From JBMOGA01 sp049318625 (GTDB lineage Bacteria; Pseudomonadota; Alphaproteobacteria; Rhizobiales; Hyphomicrobiaceae), in contig JBMOGA010000004.1 in assembly GCA_049318625.1 (NCBI GenBank), positions 1-64,000 on the forward strand: DNA of 64,000 nt, written 5' to 3'. The translations under genes were made by a program, and so were the position numbers. Each line of letters begins with the position of its first letter. Position 1 is the stretch's first letter. Below are positions 34,097 to 44,795 of the stretch, piece by piece. Under the pieces are notes generated by a model, which was given only the letters and a program-made list of their open reading frames with translations, did no database searches and had not been told where the DNA came from.

Positions 34097-35497
34097 ATGA
34101 CGAAGGCCCCGGTGGCGCAATCCGAGAGCGATACCAACCTCACCGGCCGCCGCGCCGCCTGGCAGGCGCGGGCGCTCGACGAGCCGACGCATGCCCTGCT
34201 CGCCGAGGACGCCCGCTATTTTCTCAAGCAGTCGGTCTCGACGCCGTGCCTCAACGCCATCGCCAAGGCCGAGGGCATCTGGATCGAGGACATCGCCGGC
34301 CGCCGCTACATGGACTTCCACGGCAACAACGTCCACCACATCGGCTACGGCCATCCGCGCCTCAAGAAGGCGATCGCCGACCAGATGGATGCGCTGCCGT
34401 TCGCACCGCGCCGCTATGCCTGCGAGCCGGCCGTCGCGCTGGCCCGCAAGCTCTCGAGCCTGGCCCCGTTCCCCGACGGCGCCCGCCTGCTGTTGACCAC
34501 CGGCGGATCGGATGCCGTCGAGGTCGCCGTCAAGATCGCCCGCAGCGTGACCGGCCGCCACAAGACGCTGTCGTTCTGGGACGCCTTCCACGGCGCCGGC
34601 GTCGGCGCATCGGCCCTGTCCGGCGAGGCGCTGTTCCGGTCGGGCCCGGCGGCGCCGCTGGTGGCCGGATCGGAGCATGTCGCCCCGTTCGCCTGCTACC
34701 GCTGCCCCTACGGTCACGACGTCGACGCCGACGGCAAACCCCGGCTCGATCAGTGCCGCCTCGCCTGCGCCCGCATGGTCGACTATGTGCTCGCCCGCGA
34801 ACGCGACGTGGCGGCCGTCATCGCCGAGCCGGCCCGGGCCGTGCCGTTCCTGCCGCCGCCCGGCTTCTGGCAGATCGTCCGCGACGCCTGCGACCGCTAC
34901 GGCACCCTGCTGATCTTCGACGAGATCCCGACCGGGCTCGGCAAGACCGGCCGCTTCTTCGCCTCCGAGCACGACGGCGTGGTCCCCGACCTCGTCGTGC
35001 TCGGCAAGGGCCTCGGCGGCGGCATCCTGCCGATCGCCGCGGTCCTGGCGCAGCCGCAGTTCGACGTCGCGGGCGAATGGGCGTTCGGTCACTATACCCA
35101 CGAGAAGAACCCGGTCACCGCCCGCGCCGCGCTGACCACGATCGAGATCATCGAGGACGAGGGTCTCGTCGACAACGCCCGCCGTATCGGCGAACTCGCA
35201 CTGGCCCGGCTCGATGAACTCAAGCGCCGCAACCCCGAGATCGGCGACGTGCGCGGCCGCGGGCTGCTGATCGGCATCGAGCTGGTGCACGATCGCGCCG
35301 GCCGCGAGCCCAACGATGCCCTCGCCGAGACCACCATGTACGCCGCGCTCGATCGTGGACTGTCGTTCAAGACGACCATGGGCAACACCATCACCTGGAC
35401 GCCGCCGCTCACCGTCAGCGCGCCGCAGATGCTGCAGGCCATCGACATCCTGGAACGGTCGCTGACCGACGCCCGTCGGGAGTTGGCACGCGCCTGA
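34097..35497 (+). CDS. pbfA: Class III PLP enzyme, probable (R)-1-hydroxy-2-aminoethylphosphonate ammonia-lyase
   Basis: 466-residue fold-type I PLP protein of the class III aminotransferase family with PLP lysine Lys304 (VLGKGLGGG) and the aspartate-containing FDEIPTG motif. Automated annotation would call it an aspartate aminotransferase. PLP enzymes of this family placed beside phnW-phnA-phnY have been shown to be PbfA, a lyase that removes ammonia from (R)-1-hydroxy-2-aminoethylphosphonate to give phosphonoacetaldehyde, so a hydroxylated aminophosphonate would enter the same pathway. The assignment rests on context and family. The gap to phnY is 4 bases. Confidence 0.78.
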   Translation: MTKAPVAQSESDTNLTGRRAAWQARALDEPTHALLAEDARYFLKQSVSTPCLNAIAKAEGIWIEDIAGRRYMDFHGNNVHHIGYGHPRLKKAIADQMDALPFAPRRYACEPAVALARKLSSLAPFPDGARLLLTTGGSDAVEVAVKIARSVTGRHKTLSFWDAFHGAGVGASALSGEALFRSGPAAPLVAGSEHVAPFACYRCPYGHDVDADGKPRLDQCRLACARMVDYVLARERDVAAVIAEPARAVPFLPPPGFWQIVRDACDRYGTLLIFDEIPTGLGKTGRFFASEHDGVVPDLVVLGKGLGGGILPIAAVLAQPQFDVAGEWAFGHYTHEKNPVTARAALTTIEIIEDEGLVDNARRIGELALARLDELKRRNPEIGDVRGRGLLIGIELVHDRAGREPNDALAETTMYAALDRGLSFKTTMGNTITWTPPLTVSAPQMLQAIDILERSLTDARRELARA

Positions 35498-35583
35498 TGG
35501 CGAGGCCCCGCCACGGCTTCGGCCCCACCGGGGACCGCGACCCCTCGGCCGCCGGAGGCCCGCAATAGATTGTGGCGACCAGA

Positions 35584-35599
35584 GCCCCGCGCGCGGGGC
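35584..35599 (+). terminator. Self-complementary GC hairpin after the phosphonate operon
   Basis: GCCCC (35584-35588) and GGGGC (35595-35599) flank GCGCGC and are followed by GTTTAC. A weak terminator-like signal about 85 bases past the pbfA stop. The stretch from 35498 to 35583 is GC-rich and non-coding. Confidence 0.38.
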
Positions 35600-35723
35600 G
35601 TTTACACTCGGTTAGTTGCCCCACAATCATTCCGCATATGTCCAACGATTTTTCCGATTAGTTAAGCATCCGCCGATAGCTTGGGCGCTGACTTGTTCTG
35701 CCCAGGTCGCCCGGGGACCCGTG

Positions 35724-36107
35724 ATGCGCATCGTAGTCATTGACGACAACGTGACGAACCTCATCGTCCTCAAACGATTGAGTGCGAGCATTCAGTCCTC
35801 CGAGGTCGTGCCGTTCAGCTCGTCGACGGAGGCTCTGGCCTACCTCGACCAGAACGCCGCCCACGCCATCGTGGTCGACTTCGAGATGCCCGACATGAAC
35901 GGCATCGAATTCATCACGGCCGTGCGCGCCAAAGGCCCCAACAGCGCCACCCCCATCATCATGGTGACCGGCAGCAACGACGCGGTCATCCAGCGCACCG
36001 CCATGAGCGCCGGCGCGACGGCCTTCCTCACGAAGCCGATCAGCCCGGTCGAGTTCAAGGCCCGGCTCTGGAATCTGGCGCTCGTGGACGCCCGCGCCCG
36101 GGCCTGA
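35724..36107 (+). CDS. Single-domain response regulator
   Basis: 127-residue receiver domain with no output domain. The acidic pocket is IDDN, the phospho-acceptor is Asp52 (VVDFEMPDMNG) and the switch lysine is Lys104 (FLTKPIS). The ATG at 35724 is chosen because the frame upstream of it has no receiver-fold content. It lies 35 bases before a hybrid histidine kinase with REC and HPt domains, so it is probably one step of that phosphorelay or a diffusible phosphate sink. Confidence 0.9.
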   Translation: MRIVVIDDNVTNLIVLKRLSASIQSSEVVPFSSSTEALAYLDQNAAHAIVVDFEMPDMNGIEFITAVRAKGPNSATPIIMVTGSNDAVIQRTAMSAGATAFLTKPISPVEFKARLWNLALVDARARA

Positions 36108-36142
36108 AATCTTCTCCCGCCAGTACCAGTGAGCGTCGTATC

Positions 36143-38269
<2,127 letters not shown>

Positions 38270-38363
38270 CGCGCGCGACCGCCGCCGATACGAGTAGACA
38301 GACGCCGCCGCCGGATTACGCTCCCCCTCACGGCAAACGTCTGCAACCGGCGAGGAGGCTCGT

Positions 38364-39482
38364 ATGCGCATCGGAGTACCGAGGGAAATCAAGGTCCACG
38401 AGTACCGGGTCGGCATGACGCCCGGCTCGGTGCGCGAGGCCGTGCTGCGCGGCCACGACGTACTCGTCGAGAGCAAGGCCGCCGAGCGCCAAGGGTTCTC
38501 GGATGCCGACTACCAGAAGGCCGGCGCCCGCATCGTCGACACGGCCGCCGAAATCTTTGCCACCGCTGATCTGATCGTGAAGGTCAAGGAGCCTCAGCTC
38601 CAGGAATGCGCCATGCTGCGCGCCGGCCAGACCCTGTTCACGTATCTGCATCTGGCCCCCGATCCCGAGCAGGCCAAGGCGCTCGTCGCATCGGGCGTCA
38701 CGGCGATCGCCTATGAGACAGTGACCAGCCCGCGCGGCGGCTTGCCGCTGCTCGCCCCGATGAGCGAAGTTGCCGGCCGCATGGCGGTGCAGGCGGGCGC
38801 CCACTGCCTGGAGATGGAACAAGGCGGACGCGGCATGCTGCTCGGCGGCGTCGCCGGCGTATCACCTGCCAAGGTCACCGTACTGGGCGGCGGCGTCTCC
38901 GGCATCAACGCGGCCCGCATGGCGATCGGCCTCGAGGCCCGCGTCACCGTCCTCGACGTCGATATCGCCCGCCTCTATGCCATCGACCAGCAGTTCGGCG
39001 CGGCCGTCGACACCGTGTTCTCCACACGCGCTGCGGTCGAGGAGCATGTGATCGGCGCCGATCTCGTCATCGGTGCCGTGCTTGTGCCGGGTGCCGCAGC
39101 CCCGAAGCTGATCACCCGCGCGATGGTCGAAGCCATGCCGCGCGGCTCCGTCATCGTCGACATCGCCATCGACCAGGGTGGCTGCGCCGAGACCTCCCGC
39201 CCGACCACGCACGCCGCGCCGACCTACATCGAGAATGGGGTCGTCCACTACTGCGTCGCCAACATGCCGGGGGCTGTCGCCCGCACATCCACGTTCGCGC
39301 TCAACAACGCGACCTTGCCGTTCGTCCTTGCATTGGCCGACAAGGGCACCGTGCAAGCGCTTGTAGAAGATCCACATTTGCGCAATGGCCTCAACGTCCA
39401 TCGTGGCACGGTCACGTACAAGGCCGTGGCCGAAGCGCTATCCTTGTCATTCCACGAGCCACTGAACGCGCTCCGCGCGTAG
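38364..39482 (+). CDS. ald: Alanine dehydrogenase
   Basis: 372-residue NAD-dependent alanine dehydrogenase: L-alanine + NAD+ to pyruvate, ammonia and NADH. The start MRIGVPREIKVHEYRVGMTP is diagnostic. The substrate lysine is in DLIVKVKEP, the catalytic His in TYLHLAPD and the Rossmann motif in TVLGGGVSGINAARMA. GAGGAGG precedes the ATG. Near the phnW operon it could return PhnW-derived alanine to pyruvate and ammonia, but it also fits general alanine catabolism. Confidence 0.96.
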   Translation: MRIGVPREIKVHEYRVGMTPGSVREAVLRGHDVLVESKAAERQGFSDADYQKAGARIVDTAAEIFATADLIVKVKEPQLQECAMLRAGQTLFTYLHLAPDPEQAKALVASGVTAIAYETVTSPRGGLPLLAPMSEVAGRMAVQAGAHCLEMEQGGRGMLLGGVAGVSPAKVTVLGGGVSGINAARMAIGLEARVTVLDVDIARLYAIDQQFGAAVDTVFSTRAAVEEHVIGADLVIGAVLVPGAAAPKLITRAMVEAMPRGSVIVDIAIDQGGCAETSRPTTHAAPTYIENGVVHYCVANMPGAVARTSTFALNNATLPFVLALADKGTVQALVEDPHLRNGLNVHRGTVTYKAVAEALSLSFHEPLNALRA

Positions 39483-39895
39483 TAATTTCGACACCCGTGT
39501 CTACAAAACGCCCTGAGTCAGGTTCACCAGACACCGGAGCCTGACAACGCCGTTGCATTCTCTTCCGGAATGTATTTTCTTTATCGCCAGCAGACACCTT
39601 CGTGAAAAAAATGACGGGCTGCTCCTAATACTACGAAGTTTTTTCCACTGCCCCGCATCGATCATTCCGACAGGATCGAGCCATGACCGATCATCCGGGA
39701 TTCCGGAATAGCTCAAAGTTTTTCGAGCAAAGCTGCGCACGCATGCACGGCGGCGGATTGGTCGCCATCGTGCTGTCGTGGGCCGACCGCTGGCATCGTC
39801 GGGGCGACACGGCCCGGATTCGCGAGAGACCGGGCTTGCGCCAGAAATGTCCCATGCTCCCGTCGCACTGAAGCCGCAGATCGACGTGTGGCACG
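39483..39895. other. Gene-poor, A/T-richer intergenic region after ald
   Basis: 413 bases with no convincing gene. A 9-bp hairpin with one G-U pair lies at 39517-39545. A 62-codon plus-strand frame from an ATG at 39683 has no recognisable features. Base composition drops visibly around 39555-39660 (runs of A and T), unlike the flanking genes. Confidence 0.5.
39517..39545 (+). terminator. Hairpin 34 bases after ald
   Basis: GTCAGGTTC (39517-39525) pairs with GAGCCTGAC (39537-39545), 9 bp with one G-U wobble and an 11-base loop. There is no T-tract directly after it, so it could be a weak or Rho-assisted end of the ald transcript. Confidence 0.35.
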
Positions 39896-40204
39896 ATGCG
39901 CGTTGGTACACACCTGCGAGCGATAGCGGCGATGTTGATCGTGCCGCTGGTGGTGGCGGACGCAGACGCCCACTCCTGGTATCCACACTGGTGTTGCAAT
40001 GATCAGGATTGCCAGCCCGTCGACACCATCCAGCACAACGCCGACGGCTCGATGGAGATCACGGCCGGCGGGATTTTCGTTCAGATCCCCAAGGGCTTTC
40101 CGAGCGACGTCAGCGGTGACCGCCGGATTCACGTCTGCACGTATTACGATCCGGATGTCCAACTGTACCGGCCACGCTGCCTGTTTCTGCCCGCAACCTC
40201 ATGA
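39896..40204 (+). CDS. Small secreted cysteine-containing protein of unknown function
   Basis: 102 residues with an N-terminal signal peptide (about 1-26: hydrophobic AIAAMLIVPLVVA, then ADAHS). The mature part begins with HSWYPHWCCNDQDCQPV and contains two further Cys near the C-terminus, suggesting periplasmic disulfides. Similar short HSWYP...CC...DC proteins are, from memory, common in Rhizobiales genomes as uncharacterised conserved proteins. No function can be proposed. It appears to be monocistronic. Confidence 0.75.
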   Translation: MRVGTHLRAIAAMLIVPLVVADADAHSWYPHWCCNDQDCQPVDTIQHNADGSMEITAGGIFVQIPKGFPSDVSGDRRIHVCTYYDPDVQLYRPRCLFLPATS

Positions 40205-40229
40205 CGATCGGAGCAGCTGGTGGCACCCC

Positions 40230-40580
40230 TCATTCCCCCGAGTAGCCGGGTCCGGGATCGGGCCGGCAGAGGATGTCGAGAACGACGGCGAACGGCGATC
40301 CGGCCGTCGCCGCGGCGGTATGGCGCCAAGCGGATATCCCGGACCGCGGAAGTGTCGGCATGGACGCGAAGTTGGCACGGCAGATCTCATCGAGGCTGCG
40401 GCAGCGGGCGATCGACGGCATCGCGGCGCCGCGGGTCCGCATCGGTCTGGCCATATCGGCAAGCGCGGCCTGGCAGGCGGCCTGATCGGCGAAGCAAAAG
40501 GCCCGCGCGCCCGCCAACTCGCTATGAGATGAATCCGCCGCGCAGAATAGGAATACGATCGCGTAGCCGAGAGACGACAT
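40230..40580 (-). CDS. Hypothetical small exported protein
   Basis: 116-residue frame starting at the ATG at 40580 behind a G-rich CCGGGGG stretch. The N-terminus MSSLGYAIVFLFCAADSS is hydrophobic like a signal peptide, followed by cysteine-spaced segments (FCFADQAACQ, IARCRSLDEICRANF, DILCRP). The spacing suggests a small secreted disulfide protein, convergent with the preceding gene. I recognise no family, and a random high-GC frame is possible. Confidence 0.42.
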   Translation of the reverse strand: MSSLGYAIVFLFCAADSSHSELAGARAFCFADQAACQAALADMARPMRTRGAAMPSIARCRSLDEICRANFASMPTLPRSGISAWRHTAAATAGSPFAVVLDILCRPDPGPGYSGE

Positions 40581-40840
40581 GAGAAACCCCCGGGCCTCAC
40601 CTGTAAACCGCACACGGCGCGCCATGAGTCCGCCACGCATCAACCGTTTGGATGACGCCGAACGCCGCTCCGATGCAGTATCGGATCGAACAATGACGAA
40701 GTTTTTCGGATCACTGTTCTGGATTATTCAGAGTGGAACTCGAGGCCGCAACCGGTCCAGCATCTGTGTTTCGGAGTGCGTTCGTCGATCGCCGGCAAAA
40801 AGCGCCGGCCTGACCTCAATTTTTCATGATGTGATTCAGC

Positions 40841-41068
40841 ATGTCGAAAATCAACGCATCGCGTGACGAAGGGTTGACCGCCGCCATTCGGGCCGCCGGA
40901 AGCATTTCTCGATTGGCGCAACTGGTCGGGGTGAGCCAGCCGGCCGTCAGCGAATGGAAACGCGTTCCCGTGCACCGGGTCGTCCAGGTGGAACAACTCA
41001 CCGGGCTCAGCCGCGATTTCCTCCGGCCGGACATCTTTGCGCCGCCCCGCTCGACGGCGCGGAACTGA
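40841..41068 (+). CDS. YdaS/Cro-like helix-turn-helix regulator
   Basis: 75-residue DNA-binding protein. The HTH is AAGSISRLAQLVGVSQPAVSEW followed by VPVHRVVQVEQLTG, the pattern of YdaS_antitoxin/Cro-type prophage regulators. No partner toxin (YdaT) or phage gene is nearby, so it is an orphan. The upstream 100 bases are A/T-rich. Its end lies 11 bases from the convergent ppk2 gene. Confidence 0.8.
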   Translation: MSKINASRDEGLTAAIRAAGSISRLAQLVGVSQPAVSEWKRVPVHRVVQVEQLTGLSRDFLRPDIFAPPRSTARN

Positions 41069-41079
41069 GACCCGCGCGA

Positions 41080-41997
41080 TCAGTACTTGCCCGGAACGTA
41101 CATCTCGTCCGGCACCGGCTCGCGGACATAGTCCGGCTTGTGCACACGCTCCGGCAGGATGACCGGCGCACGCTGGATCTCATCGTAGGGCACCTGACTG
41201 AGCAGATGGTCGATGCAGTTGAGGCGCGCGCGCTTCTTGTCGACCGCGTCGACGACCCACCAGCGCGCCTCGGGGATGTGGGTGCGCGCCAGCATCTCCT
41301 CCTTCACCTTGGTGTAGTCCTCCCAGCGCCGCCGCGACTCGAGGTCCATCGGCGAAAGCTTCCACTGCTTGATCGGGTCCTCGATGCGCATGCGGAAGCG
41401 CATGTGCTGCTCCTGGTCGGTGATCGAGAACCAGTACTTGATGAGGATGATGCCGGAGCGCACCAGCATGCGCTCGAACTCGGGCACCGAGCGGAAGAAC
41501 TCCTCGAGATCCGCCTCCGAGCAGAAACCCATCACGCGCTCGACGCCGGCGCGGTTGTACCAAGAGCGGTCGAACAGCACCATTTCGCCGCCGGCCGGCA
41601 GGTGGGTGGCGTAGCGCTGGAAGTACCACTGCGTGCGCTCGCGCTCGTTCGGCGCCGGCAGCGCCACCACCCGGCAGACGCGCGGATTGAGCCGTTGCGT
41701 GATGCGCTTGATCGCGCCGCCCTTGCCGGCGGCGTCACGGCCCTCGAAGATCACCACGATCTTGAGCTTCTTGTGAACGACCCAGTCCTGCAGCTTGACC
41801 AACTCGCCCTGGAGCCGGAACAGCTCGCGGAAGTAGGTGCGTCGGTCGATACCGATGTCACCGGGCACCTGCTGCTCGTCGGTGATGAAGGCATCCAGCC
41901 GGGAGTCATCCAATTCCATCTCCAGCTCCTCGTCGAAGCTGTCGAGACGCTCGGCCTCGATCCAGCGCGCCTCGGCGTCGCCCTTGCGCCCAGTCAT
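41080..41997 (-). CDS. ppk2: Polyphosphate kinase 2
   Basis: 305-residue PPK2 of the P-loop kinase superfamily that transfers phosphate between polyphosphate and nucleotides. Walker A is FEGRDAAGKGGAIKRI, Walker B-like LFDRSWYNRAGVERVMGFC and the lid arginines follow in the RFRMR region. The length (about 300) and single domain fit class I PPK2, which mainly makes NTP from NDP using polyphosphate. The C-terminus ends MYVPGKY. No other polyphosphate genes are near. Confidence 0.94.
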   Translation of the reverse strand: MTGRKGDAEARWIEAERLDSFDEELEMELDDSRLDAFITDEQQVPGDIGIDRRTYFRELFRLQGELVKLQDWVVHKKLKIVVIFEGRDAAGKGGAIKRITQRLNPRVCRVVALPAPNERERTQWYFQRYATHLPAGGEMVLFDRSWYNRAGVERVMGFCSEADLEEFFRSVPEFERMLVRSGIILIKYWFSITDQEQHMRFRMRIEDPIKQWKLSPMDLESRRRWEDYTKVKEEMLARTHIPEARWWVVDAVDKKRARLNCIDHLLSQVPYDEIQRAPVILPERVHKPDYVREPVPDEMYVPGKY

Positions 41998-42077
41998 GGA
42001 AACCTCGGGATTGATGTGCCTGAGCCGGAGTTAGGGGGCGAATTGTTACAGCTCGATGACGCCATCACCCACCGCCG

Positions 42078-43598
42078 TCACGTCACCGGCCCGGGATTGA
42101 ACAGCGCCAACGCATTGTGCAGCCGCCAGTGCTCCGCCCAGGTCTTCTTTCCACTCGCCACATCGAGCAGAAGCCGGAACAGATCCCAGCCGACCGCCTC
42201 GATGGTCGCCTCCCCGGTCGCGATGCGGCCCGCGTCGACGTCCATGAGATCGTGCCAGCGCCGCGCCAGATCGCGGCGCGTGGCCACCTTGACCACCGGC
42301 ACCGCGGCGAGGCCGTAGGGCGTGCCGCGACCGGTCGTGAACACGTGCAGGTTCATCCCGGCGGCCAGTTGCAGTGTGCCGCAGATGAAATCCGACGCTG
42401 GAGTCGCCGCGAACAACAACCCCTTGGTGGTCGCCTGCTCGCCCGGCGGAACGACGCCGGCGATCGGCGCGGTGCCCGACTTGATGATCGACCCCATCGC
42501 CTTCTCGACGATGTTGGACAACCCGCCCGACTTGTTGCCGGGCGTGGTGTTGGCGCTGCGATCCACCTCGCCGGCCGCCAGATAGCGATCGTACCAGTCC
42601 ATCTCGCGGATCAGCGCCGCCGCCACCTCGGGCGTCGCGGCCCGCGACGTCAGCTGGTCGATGCCGTCCCGCACCTCGGTGACCTCGCTGAACATCACGG
42701 TCCCGCCGGCCCGCACGATCAGATCGGTGGCAAAGCCGACGGCCGGATTGGCGGTGACGCCGGAGAACGCGTCGCTGCCCCCGCACTGCACCCCGACAAC
42801 GAGATCGGACGCCGGACAAGTCACGCGGCGGCGCTCGTCGAGCTGCCGCAGATGCCCCTCGGCCATCGTCAGGATCGAGGTGACCATCGCATCGAAACCG
42901 ACATGCGCCTCGTTCTGCAGCGTCACCAGCCCGAACGCCGCCCCGCCCGGCAGCAGCCGCTCGGGCTGGAGCTTCTCGCAGCCGAGGCTGACGACCATGG
43001 TCGCGCCGCCGAAGTTGGGATTGCGGCTGATGTTGCGCAGCGTCCGGATCGGCACGCCCGCGCCCGGCGCGTCGATCGCCACGCCGCAGCCGTAGGTGTG
43101 CTCGAGGCCGACGACGTCGTCGACGTTGGGAAAGCGTGGCAGCAACTCCGAGCGTATCCGCTTGACCGCATGCTCGACGACGCCCGCCACGCACTGCACC
43201 GTCGTCGTGATGGCGAGGATATTGCGGGTCGCCACCGAGCCGTCGGCGTTGCGGAACCCCTCGAACGTGTAGCCCTCGAGCGGAGGCAGAGGCGCGGTGC
43301 GTGTCGCGATCGGCAGATGGTCGAGCGTCGGCGCCGACGGCATGTCGAGCAGCCGCTCGTGCACCCAGCTGCCGGCCGGAATGTCGCGGTTCGCGCGCCC
43401 GATGACCACGTTGTAGCGCAGCACGGCCGCCCCGGCGGCGATGTCGCAGAGCGCCACCTTGTGGCCCTGCGGAACGCGCTCTCGCAGCACCGGTCCGTCG
43501 ACCAGCCGGGTACCTGCCGCCAGCCCGCCGTCGTTGGCGACGATGGCGACGTTGTCACACGCATCCATGCGAATGGTCAACGGATCGGGAGTGGTCAC
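42078..43598 (-). CDS. garD: Galactarate dehydratase
   Basis: 506-residue UxaA/GarD-family Fe-dependent dehydratase. It keeps the GarD-specific N-terminus (PLTIRMDACDNVAIV), then PQGHKVALCDI, VVGLEHTYGCGVAID, VVGVQCGGSDAFSGVTANP and the C-terminal NALALFNPGPVT. Overall resemblance to E. coli GarD is continuous as far as I recall it. It converts galactarate (perhaps glucarate) to 5-keto-4-deoxy-glucarate. I chose the GTG at 43598, preceded by AGGAAGGA; an ATG at 43652 would overlap the upstream gene. The SMP-30 lactonase gene is 37 bases upstream on the same strand. Confidence 0.93.
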   Translation of the reverse strand: MTTPDPLTIRMDACDNVAIVANDGGLAAGTRLVDGPVLRERVPQGHKVALCDIAAGAAVLRYNVVIGRANRDIPAGSWVHERLLDMPSAPTLDHLPIATRTAPLPPLEGYTFEGFRNADGSVATRNILAITTTVQCVAGVVEHAVKRIRSELLPRFPNVDDVVGLEHTYGCGVAIDAPGAGVPIRTLRNISRNPNFGGATMVVSLGCEKLQPERLLPGGAAFGLVTLQNEAHVGFDAMVTSILTMAEGHLRQLDERRRVTCPASDLVVGVQCGGSDAFSGVTANPAVGFATDLIVRAGGTVMFSEVTEVRDGIDQLTSRAATPEVAAALIREMDWYDRYLAAGEVDRSANTTPGNKSGGLSNIVEKAMGSIIKSGTAPIAGVVPPGEQATTKGLLFAATPASDFICGTLQLAAGMNLHVFTTGRGTPYGLAAVPVVKVATRRDLARRWHDLMDVDAGRIATGEATIEAVGWDLFRLLLDVASGKKTWAEHWRLHNALALFNPGPVT

Positions 43599-43635
43599 GT
43601 TACGTCGTCCTTCCTCGAACGTTATGCCGGCGATG

Positions 43636-44622
43636 TCAGCCGCCGATCGCACCCTGCGTGTTGACGTACAGCGCGTAGATCGAATGGCTCGCCGCCATGA
43701 ACAGCCGGTCGCGCTCGACCCCGCCGAAGCAGAGATTGGCGCAGCGCTCCGGCAGCCGGATCCGCCCGATCAGTTCGCCGTGCGGATTGTAGACGACGAC
43801 GCCGTCGAGCGCGTCGCTGCCCATGCCCCAGCCGCACCACAGATTACCGTCCACGTCGCACCGCATGCCGTCGGCGGTACCGGCGCCGCAATCGATGTGC
43901 ACGCGCCTGCCGGCCAGCGTGCGGCCGTCGCCGCCGACATCGTAGGCGTGGATGAGCCGGTTCGGCTGCGCGCGCGACTCGACCACATACAGGATGCGCT
44001 CGTCCGGCGAGAAGCAGAGCCCGTTGGGACCGTTCAATCCCTCGGCGACGATCGAGATCTCGCCCGTGCCGCCGTCGATCCGATAGACCGCCTGCGCGAG
44101 TTCCGACGTTCCCGGGATGCCTTCGTAGGTTCCAGAGATCCCGAACGGCGGATCGGTGAACCACACCGAGCCGTCCGACTTCACGACCACGTCGTTCGGC
44201 GAATTGAGCCGCTTGCCCTGATAGGAGTCGGCGAGCACGGTGAGGCGGCCGTCGTATTCGGTCCGCGTCACCCGGCGTCCTTCGTGCTCGCAGGTGACGA
44301 GACGGCCTTGCCGGTCGCGGGTGTTACCGTTGCCGTGATTGGACGGCTTGCGGAACACGCTGACGGCGCCGGTCTCCTCCTCCCATTTGAGCATCCGGTT
44401 GTTCGGAATATCGCTCCACACGAGATAGCGGCCATCCCCGAACCAGACCGGCCCCTCGGCCCACCGGCATCCCGTGTACAGTTGCTCGACCGAGGCCAGC
44501 GCCAGCCGGTACTTGGCGAAGCTCTGGTCCACGACCTCGACCGCCGGATCCGGATAACGCAGGCTCGGCTGCCAGCCGCCGGCCGGCGATGCGGAATTCG
44601 ATCCAGCGCGGGTCAAGTCCAT
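43636..44622 (-). CDS. SMP-30/gluconolactonase-family lactonase
   Basis: 328-residue six-bladed beta-propeller hydrolase. Metal-ligand regions are visible as CRWAEGPVWFGDGRYLVWSD (Glu), the mid-barrel LNSPNDVVVKSDGSVWFTDP (Asn) and the later GPNGLCFSPDERILYV (Asn/Asp). Such enzymes open aldono- or aldarolactones. It is followed by garD and divergent from an SDR, so a role in opening galactarolactone or glucarolactone in an oxidative uronate pathway is plausible. GGAGG precedes the ATG at 44622. Confidence 0.9.
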   Translation of the reverse strand: MDLTRAGSNSASPAGGWQPSLRYPDPAVEVVDQSFAKYRLALASVEQLYTGCRWAEGPVWFGDGRYLVWSDIPNNRMLKWEEETGAVSVFRKPSNHGNGNTRDRQGRLVTCEHEGRRVTRTEYDGRLTVLADSYQGKRLNSPNDVVVKSDGSVWFTDPPFGISGTYEGIPGTSELAQAVYRIDGGTGEISIVAEGLNGPNGLCFSPDERILYVVESRAQPNRLIHAYDVGGDGRTLAGRRVHIDCGAGTADGMRCDVDGNLWCGWGMGSDALDGVVVYNPHGELIGRIRLPERCANLCFGGVERDRLFMAASHSIYALYVNTQGAIGG

Positions 44623-44795
44623 GGCGGTGGTCCTCCAGGCAATCGGACGAGCTTCAGCGTCGGGTTATCGTACAAATCCATCGGTGGCTAGTCGTCAAGC
44701 CACGGTGCCGCCCGGCAGAGTCTCACTGCGAACAACTTGCCTAGATCGGGACACTGGTCTTTGCTCTCGCCGGAGAAAACCAGGGGAGGACAAGC
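44623..44795. promoter_or_regulatory. Divergent control region of lactonase-garD and SDR genes
   Basis: 173 bases between divergent starts. AGGGGAGGA (44782-44790) serves the SDR and a GGAGG serves the lactonase. No regulator gene adjoins it, and I could not define a palindromic operator with confidence. Confidence 0.35.

Noticed and set aside
34097..35497. Reading the class III PLP gene as an aspartate aminotransferase
   Set aside because: Context with phnWAY and the family point to a phosphonate lyase; a transaminase role would duplicate PhnW, though it is not excluded.
39683..39871. A 62-codon plus-strand frame in the gap after ald
   Set aside because: No ribosome site, domain or signal peptide; cannot be separated from chance.
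39640..40710. Recurring AAGTTTTT-type words near 39648, 39716 and 40697 as a repeat family
   Set aside because: Matches are only 9-12 bases in an A/T-rich stretch and lack a consistent flanking unit.
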